Assembly: GCA_031002005.1 (NCBI GenBank)
Contig: CM061918.1
Location: forward strand, 60,951,478 to 61,015,477
Length of the DNA stretch: 64,000 nt
Reading direction: 5' to 3'
Source: Vandiemenella viatica
Lineage: Eukaryota > Arthropoda > Insecta > Orthoptera > Morabidae
Shown: positions 58,180 to 64,000 of the stretch, one piece after another
Layout of the letters: each line of letters opens with the position of its first letter
Numbering within the stretch: position 1 is the stretch's first letter
Notes under the pieces: generated by a model
What the model saw: only the letters and a program-made list of their open reading frames with translations
Told to the model about the DNA's origin: nothing
The model's database searches: none
Program-made: the position numbers and the translations under genes

Positions 58180-58272
58180 TTAGTTGATATGTAAGTTCAA
58201 GCATGTAAATTCGCGCTTAGGTAACAACACCGTTCAGTTCATTTTTACCTCTATTACAGTATCATAAGGAGG

Positions 58273-58411
58273 TTTTTTTTTAACTGCTTAACGTCTTTCT
58301 AACAGCGAGGTCTTTAGAGACGGGAAAGGATGGGGGACAAGGAATGGGAAGGAATTCGGCCATGGCCTTTTGAAGGAACCATCCCGGCATTTGCCTGGAG
58401 TGATTTGGGAC
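58273..58411 (-). mobile_element. tRNA-derived SINE, subfamily B, truncated
   Basis: A tract, CTGCTTAACGTC, GTCTC-type hairpin and core up to CTGGAGTGATTTGGG on the plus strand, then similarity stops. The tRNA head is missing. Confidence 0.85.
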
Positions 58412-58917
58412 ATAAGAAGGTAAATATCCACGTTTTCATTAGATAAGTGACGACAGAGAGATTCTCGTACAAAGAGAAAAGAATAAGTTATATATGTCGA
58501 ATCCATTCGGAAAAGATCAGGAGTCGGGTGGGTCGAATGGCGTTCCCGCTCGAGTCAGATGGCTCATTAGCGGAGGTAGGCTGAGGATATCCCTCGGACA
58601 GTGGAGAGTAACTACGAGAACACAGCGGATACAAGGATCCGGTTTATTAGACTCAGGCTCACAATACACAATGACAGATAGCGGGGTGATGTTGCCCTTA
58701 AGTAGCTCCTCGTAGCTGTTACTGCAGTCGCCGTGGCGCTTGCATCCTGCTAGCTGCGTCTGTGGCGCCATCTAGTAGTCCGACATATATATATTGCAAA
58801 GTAAACAAAACATCCACTTTACCTCCGCATTAATAGTGGAGATGCGATAGTGGAGGTATAATTTAACGCGGAACTTCCGTAATGTGGATGCGGAGCTCCG
58901 TTATCCCTATTATACAT

Positions 58918-59024
58918 AGTAGTTAAAGATTAATGGGTTAATGGGTATAGACTACAAGCTTGTCTCACACCCTTTTTACTGACAATTCACTACTTTTATT
59001 ATAGCCATTTTATTCTTGTATAGG
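58918..59024 (-). mobile_element. RTE-like LINE relic, segment 2 of 3 (RT motif B region)
   Basis: The plus-strand word ACAAGCTTGTCTCACACCCT is the complement of codons for KGVRQACSL, the motif B segment expected just upstream of segment 1. It ends in the target duplication of the Jockey insertion and continues at 63616. Confidence 0.65.
59012..59024 (+). repeat. 13-bp target-site duplication, 5' copy (ATTCTTGTATAGG)
   Basis: Identical to 63603-63615, bracketing the Jockey element. Confidence 0.95.
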
Positions 59025-59266
59025 GAGGAAAAGGAGGAATAGTGATCGCAGTTTTATCGTGTGCTATTCTGCTACTGGTCACTACTGGTGACGACGAAGC
59101 AATATATTGGACATCGTTTGGACTACTCTTTAGCACCAGTGTATAGTGACTTATTGACGATCCGGCATTACTGTGGAACCCGGGAATACCTAACGGTGAC
59201 AACAAGGGTTTCACTGGTAAGCCTCGCGGACTGACTTAACGGCAACGAACAGGCTAAGGACTAACG

Positions 59267-60532
59267 ATGCAGAGAGAAGAACTACGCGACAGCACAGACA
59301 CCCCACCCGGGACGGAATCTGAAGAAAATGAAGAAGACTGGGAAATGCACTCAGAAGACACAGACGAACCCGAGAAAAACTTCAACGAAAACAGTGGAAA
59401 ACTGCAACAGTTTATGAAAAGGAAGGAACCAACAATGCACAACAAAAACGAGGAAGCGCCCTTCGAGTTTCCAAGAAAAAGGAGCAAGCGCGCCCGTCAA
59501 GCAGAACACCAAAAGTACAGAGCAAACCATACACAGGTGGCAGTAAGTAATCGATACAGCACACTAGCAGAAGAGGCCACAAAGGATACCGAAGACATGG
59601 AAACAAACACTGAGACACCAAAAGGGAAAGAAAAACCGGCTAACGAGGCTAGATTTCCTCCCGTCGTAATATATGAAACAAGAAATTTCATAAAGATGAA
59701 TCAGACCATCAAAGAATACCTAACAGGGAATCTGAAAGTTGTGTATCGAGGTAACAGCCTCAAATATTTCGTCGAAAACAAGGAAGATTACCTAGCCCTG
59801 ATAGCATTTTTCAACAAAAACAACATCAGCTATTATAGCCACCAACTACCACAGGAGAGGCTCCTTAAGGTGGTCATAAAAGGCCTACCACCTACAATAC
59901 TAACAAACGAAATAGCAGACGACCTCACGGACAAAGGATATCTAGTAAATGCAGTTCACCAGTTCAAAAGAAGGAACCCGGAGACGAGAGACTTAATTCC
60001 ACTGGCAACCTATTCAGTCACGCTGGAAAACGATCCAAGTTCCGAAAAAATCTACAACGAACGTTCGATATTGTACACCAGAGTCCAGATTGAGCGATAT
60101 CGCCAACAACAAGGACCTCCGCAGTGCACAAGGTGTCAAAGACACGGACACACCTCTAACTACTGTCATCTACCCAGCAGATGCGTGAAATGTGCAAGCC
60201 CACACCTAACTAAGGATTGCACACTTCCCAAAACAGAGCGCGCAACATGTGTGAATTGCGGAGGAGACCACGCGGCGTCTTGGCGTGGATGCAAAGCCTA
60301 CCAAGACCTGCTGAGACCACCACGCCCGAGCGACCGGAAAAGAGACAAAGAAGACAGCAAGGAAAACGAAAGGAAAAACAAAACAGTACACCCGGGCGGA
60401 ACTATTCAGGTCAAACACAAAACCGAACATACTCACAAGCCTTGTCAGGGCATAAAAATCCAAACAGGCAAGAGCAGAGAAAACGGCAGGGGGAGCAGAC
60501 AACTGAAAGCGAAGGCGCACAGGATGAACTAA
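59267..60532 (+). CDS. Jockey-type ORF1 (Gag-like nucleic-acid-binding protein), C-terminus probably frameshifted
   Basis: 421 codons as read. The N-terminal third is highly charged (acidic, then basic KRSKRARQAEHQKY). A central region (about residues 135-275) includes IKGLPPTILTNEIADDL and VHQFKRRN, similar in layout to the RRM-like part of Jockey Gag proteins. Three CCHC knuckles follow at about residues 285-345: CTRCQRHGHTSNYC, CVKCASPHLTKDC, CVNCGGDHAASWRGC. The protein would bind element RNA and form the ribonucleoprotein. After about 60330 a second frame (60217-60597) reads TYSQALSG and ends DELTEIATTFGSELKKIFST, which looks more like a Jockey Gag C-terminus. I infer a frameshift between about 60310 and 60410. 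ORF2 begins shortly downstream. Confidence 0.85.
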   Translation: MQREELRDSTDTPPGTESEENEEDWEMHSEDTDEPEKNFNENSGKLQQFMKRKEPTMHNKNEEAPFEFPRKRSKRARQAEHQKYRANHTQVAVSNRYSTLAEEATKDTEDMETNTETPKGKEKPANEARFPPVVIYETRNFIKMNQTIKEYLTGNLKVVYRGNSLKYFVENKEDYLALIAFFNKNNISYYSHQLPQERLLKVVIKGLPPTILTNEIADDLTDKGYLVNAVHQFKRRNPETRDLIPLATYSVTLENDPSSEKIYNERSILYTRVQIERYRQQQGPPQCTRCQRHGHTSNYCHLPSRCVKCASPHLTKDCTLPKTERATCVNCGGDHAASWRGCKAYQDLLRPPRPSDRKRDKEDSKENERKNKTVHPGGTIQVKHKTEHTHKPCQGIKIQTGKSRENGRGSRQLKAKAHRMN

Positions 60533-60673
60533 CAGAAATAGCTACTACCTTCGGGTCTGAATTAAAAAAGATCTTCAGCACACTAAAAAAACAATGAAAA
60601 AGGTGAAAACAGCGAGAGGGAGATGGAACAAAATCCTTGCCCTCGTCGAAGGAGTAATATCATTAATAAACTA

Positions 60674-63401
60674 ATGGCGCAAGCACAACTACAAGACCTG
60701 AAAATCGCAACATGGAACGCCAACGGAATAAAAGACAAAAGGCTTGAACTACTCGAATTCACTAAACAGGGAAAAGGTGGACATAAGTCCTCCTCAGTGA
60801 AACATTCCTAAAGCAAGCAGACAACTTCAGACTCCCAGGGTTTCAGACCTATCGCACCGACAGGCAAGGGCAGAGAGGCGGCGGCACCGCAATCGCTGTA
60901 CGAAACAACATAACCCACGAAATAGTGAGTGTACCACAGACGCTGGACATGGAGGCTACAGCCATACGAATCCACTGCAAGGAGGGGCACATTGTCATAA
61001 TCGGAGCATATCTCTCACCGAGTAGAACACTATACGAATTCGATATCGACCAACTACTCGCAACTGGAAACAAAGTAATCATCGAGGCGATCTGAATTCA
61101 AAACATAACAGCTGGAATTCAAGAAAAAAACAACACGAGGGGTGAGCAACTCTTTGATCTCTTGGAACAGAGAAACATTGAAGTTTTAGGACCAACAGAG
61201 CCCACGCACATCCCGCACAACGCTAGACATCGACCAGACGTTATAGACATCTTTCTGGCAAAAAATGTAAACGGAATAAAGGAAGCAAAAACTAAAAAAC
61301 GAGCTATCCTCCGACCATATTACCAGTAATTCTGAAGATAGAGAAGTGGATCCCTCCCCACATGAAGCCAAAAATACATAAACAAACAGATTGGAACCGA
61401 TTCACTAGAGCAGTGCACAGTAAAATCAAACCAAACTTATAACGTCTCAACTGCAAACAAAGTAGACAACGCTATAGAGCACTTCAACAAAACGATACTT
61501 GAAGCAGACAAAAGAGCCAGCACTACGACAGTATACCCAAACCTATCGACAAACAGAGCTCCCCGCCTTACTGGAGGACCTACGCTACTTGCGTAACCGC
61601 TACCGGAAACTATGGCAGCAGTATCGCGACCCAAACGATAGACGGCAAGTATCGAAACTACGCCAAACAACTACGCGAGAGAATACAAGAGAGAAGGTCG
61701 GAGAAATGGGAGGACAAAATGTCCAACCTAATGTTTCAAACAGAGAGCCGTGGCAGCTTATAAGAGCACTCAAAGAACCGCGTCAAGCAAAATCAGCCAT
61801 AGCAGGACCCGCGGGAACATGTTATCAACCATTAGCCAAAGCCGAAATCCTAGCTGAAACCTTTGCAGCACAGTATACGGTAGCTGACTACCAACTCACA
61901 CCTGAAGAGCAAAGGGAAAGTGAAGAGACGGAACGTCAAGCTCAAATCATTATACAGGAACCGGCGGACGTCCCACCAGAGCTAACAACACCACGCGAAG
62001 TACGCCAAACAATCAAAGAGATCGCAAAAAAACAAATCTCCAGGCCATGACAAAATCATAAATGAACATTTGAAAAAGCTACCAACCAAAGCCATAGTAC
62101 TCTTAACAAGAATCTACAACGCCTGTCTCCTCCAGAGCTATTTTCCTGCAGCCTGTAAGACAGCAAAGATAATAGCAATACCTAAGAGAGGCAAGGACCC
62201 CAGAGAAGCCAACAACTATCGCCCCATAAGCCTACTATCTTCAACATCGAAAATATTGGAAAGAATACTATTGAAAAGAATAAAGTCCAGCCTCGAGGCG
62301 GAAAACACGATCAGGCCAGAACAATTCGGCTTCCAGAGCCGCGTCGCAGCAACAACCCAACTATTACGAATAACAGAAGAAATCACCGCAAATTTCAATC
62401 GCAAAAAGTCAACAGCAGCAGTATTTCTAGACATCGAAAAGGCTTATGACAAAATCTGGCATGCCAACCTGATGACGAAGCTAAAAAACGAAACAACAAT
62501 TAAAAATTGTTACATAAAACTTATTGAAAACTACCTGAAAGATAGAAAATTCTACGTATCAACTGAAGGACAGAGATCGTCAACACATGTGATAAAAGCC
62601 GGAATACCACAGGGAGCCCCGATCTCTTCACCACTATTCAGTATATATGTTAATAAAATCCCGACACCACCCCACGTAAAGCTGGCGCAATTTGCAGACG
62701 ATACGGGCATGTATGTGATCGGGAACAGGCACGATTTAAACCTAACAAGACTGCAAAGAGGTCTGGATGCATTCACCACATGGAGCAGAAAAAACAAGGT
62801 GAAAGTAAATGCAATGAAATGTGCCAGCATATATTTTACCAACAAAAGGCCACAACTAAACAGAGCTCTGACAATAATGGGCCAGGAAATCCAATGGGTT
62901 AATGAGCACAAGTATCTAGGGATAATACTAGATAAAAAACTACTTTTTCGAAAGCACATTCTCGATCGCCGAAAAAAAGGTCTAGCGGTAATAATGAACC
63001 TCTCTCCAGTATTACGCAGCAAGGAGCTCCGAACAAACACAAAACTCCGCCTATACAAATGCATAATCAGGCCCTTCCTCCTATATGGCTGCCAAATATG
63101 GGGTCTGGCTAGCAGAACGAATCTACAACACATCAAAAGATTACAAAACAGATGCCTCCGCATGATATACAACGCACCGAGGTACACACCTACAGCAACA
63201 CTCCACAGGGAAGCAGAAATCTCCACAGTACAAGCAGAAATCTCCACAGTACAAGCAGAAATCATTAAACAAACTGAAAAATTTATAGAAAGATTAAATC
63301 AGACAAGAGACAATCCAAGAACAGAGACAATTGGAACAATAATGCCAAAGACGTGGCACAAGTACAGAGTGCCCCTCAGTATAATCCACAACCCAGTTTG
63401 A
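60674..63401 (+). pseudogene. Jockey-type ORF2: endonuclease plus reverse transcriptase, with frameshifts
   Basis: The likely start is MAQAQLQDLKIATWNANGI at 60674 (a Met at 60623 is in the same frame). Endonuclease: WNANGI, LLSETFLKQ after a shift near 60785, GGGTAIAVRNNI, GAYLSPSRTLYEF, GDLNSKHNSWNS after a shift near 61085, RPDVIDIFLAK, SSDHIPVIL after a shift near 61310. A linker in shifted frames covers 61440-62040. RT (62070-63401, 443 codons open): NNYRPISLLSSTSKILERIL, FLDIEKAYDKIWH (motif A), GIPQGAPISSPLFSIYVN (motif B), QFADDTGMY (motif C), KYLGIILDKKLLF, then the thumb to FIERLNQTRDNP. A 24-bp repeat near 63217-63258 duplicates the octapeptide-like AEISTVQ. No RNase H. At least four frameshifts make it inactive. 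Confidence 0.9.
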
Positions 63402-63602
63402 ACTGTGAAGAACAGCACACGAACACAGCAGGGGTTTTTACCAATAAGGTCATTTCGAATGACCACAGCCCAGGTTTTTCCCCTGACAGAAAAAATCCAT
63501 AAAAAGCGTCCCCAACGAATCAGACCCATAGAAGTAAAACTGTAAAGCAGTGGGGCTTCAAAAACACAGCCGTTGAGGCAAGCGAAAAAAAAAAAAAAAA
63601 AA

Positions 63603-63615
63603 ATTCTTGTATAGG
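63603..63615 (+). repeat. 13-bp target-site duplication, 3' copy (ATTCTTGTATAGG)
   Basis: Follows the poly(A) tail of the Jockey element; identical to 59012-59024. Confidence 0.95.
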
Positions 63616-63660
63616 TTGTAAAGTTTCTTCTGTGTCGACAATTTAGACCTGACTTCTTTA
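63616..63660 (-). mobile_element. RTE-like LINE relic, segment 3 of 3
   Basis: Directly continues segment 2 once the Jockey element and one target copy are removed (TTCTTGTATAGGTTGTAAAG parallels a region seen in related LINEs, from memory). The outer limit is uncertain. Confidence 0.4.
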
Positions 63661-64000
63661 AGCGCTTTTATTCTGGTTTAAATCACGCCAAATCTTTTAT
63701 TTTTCAGCAAAATAATTCAGCGTAGATGGAGAATGCTTTAGAGTGACGTAAATTGTGGTAAGTCCTGAAATAATTACACCAGTATCCGTATCGGAAGTTG
63801 TTGACCGTGAATTCGTTTTGTTATTTAGCCAGCACCGGGTCATCCGATTTGCAAACCAGATTTTATTTTCTCGTGTCGTGCCGACTGCGTCGAATATAAC
63901 CTCCTTCACCTTGACTATCGATTGCGCCAAGGTCGGACACATTTAAGCGACGAAATGTTAGCCCGCTTCGCAGAAAAGCGGATAAGGAAATTAAATTCCG
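63661..64000. other. Unassigned sequence at the window end
   Basis: Overlapping short open frames on both strands (63697-63946) without motif. Confidence 0.4.

Larger units (their letters stand above)
57460..58909. mobile_element. Composite insertion with hAT-like ends splitting the LINE
   Basis: The ends are weak inverted repeats: TAGGGTTGAAACGGATGTCA, and reverse-complemented TAGGGATAACGGAGCTCCGC. Both subterminal zones are rich in GCGGATGCGGAT-type words (57495-57550 and 58820-58900). The flanks GTCAACAT (57452-57459) and TTATACAT (58910-58917) could be an eroded 8-bp duplication (5 of 8). A MITE (57865-58179) and a truncated SINE B (58273-58411) lie inside; 58412-58800 is unassigned. Confidence 0.5.
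59025..63602 (+). mobile_element. Nearly full-length Jockey-clade LINE
   Basis: About 4.58 kb with 5' UTR (59025-59266), Gag-like ORF1, ORF2 with endonuclease and RT, 3' UTR and poly(A) (63582-63602). Identical 13-bp target duplications flank it. ORF2 has several frameshifts and there is no RNase H, as in Jockey. Whether the 5' end is complete cannot be proven from one copy, but a 240-bp leader before ORF1 suggests it nearly is. Confidence 0.93.

Overview
The window looks like one stretch of a large, repeat-rich arthropod nuclear genome, most likely an insect. I see no host gene with recognisable exons. Almost everything identifiable is mobile DNA: LINE copies (CR1/L2-like, Jockey-like, RTE-like, and one with an RNase H domain), at least five tRNA-headed SINE families, Tc1/mariner and hAT relatives, several TIR-bounded MITEs, and a minisatellite. 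From memory, unverified, the main SINE and the RTE-like LINE tail resemble repeats common in polyneopteran insects, so an orthopteroid or blattoid host is plausible. Two runs of exactly 1000 N (13942-14941, 41454-42453) are scaffold gaps.

Layout. 1-2430: two CR1-like LINE relics, minus strand. 2661-20658: a large imperfect inverted duplication with arms of about 5.7 kb (2661-9285 and 14973-20658). The spacer holds a deleted mariner, an RNase H LINE and the first gap. The left arm gained a 958-bp LINE insertion with 11-bp target duplications that the right arm lacks. 20891-22004: a 5'-truncated CR1-like LINE with an intact 335-codon RT reading frame. 22-28 kb: unassigned sequence with SINEs and MITEs. 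28812-30512: a 44-bp minisatellite with higher-order structure. 32198-33452: a foldback repeat with three arm copies, interrupted by a LINE tail with 19-bp target duplications. 33.6-39.5 kb: LINE tails, SINEs and one copy of a dispersed repeat. 41065-41365: a MITE with palindromic TIRs. 42454-45009: a CR1-like LINE and a dead Tc1 element. 45.9-50 kb: SINEs, repeat copies and a Tc1/mariner derivative lacking its catalytic core. 50.1-56.6 kb: a second CR1-like copy, a hAT-like element with a clean 8-bp TSD, and a Jockey-type LINE. 56622-63660: a nested stack in which an RTE-like LINE relic is split by a hAT-like composite and by a nearly full-length Jockey element (59025-63602) flanked by 13-bp target duplications.

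The elements do not form a pathway. Their relationship is historical: who inserted into whom, and which copies were duplicated together. SINEs present in both palindrome arms predate the inverted duplication, while the LINE found only in the left arm postdates it. I found no convincing undescribed host system. The strongest structural leads are the large palindrome, covariation in the SINE 3' hairpin between two subfamilies, the foldback with hammerhead-like core words, and the higher-order minisatellite.
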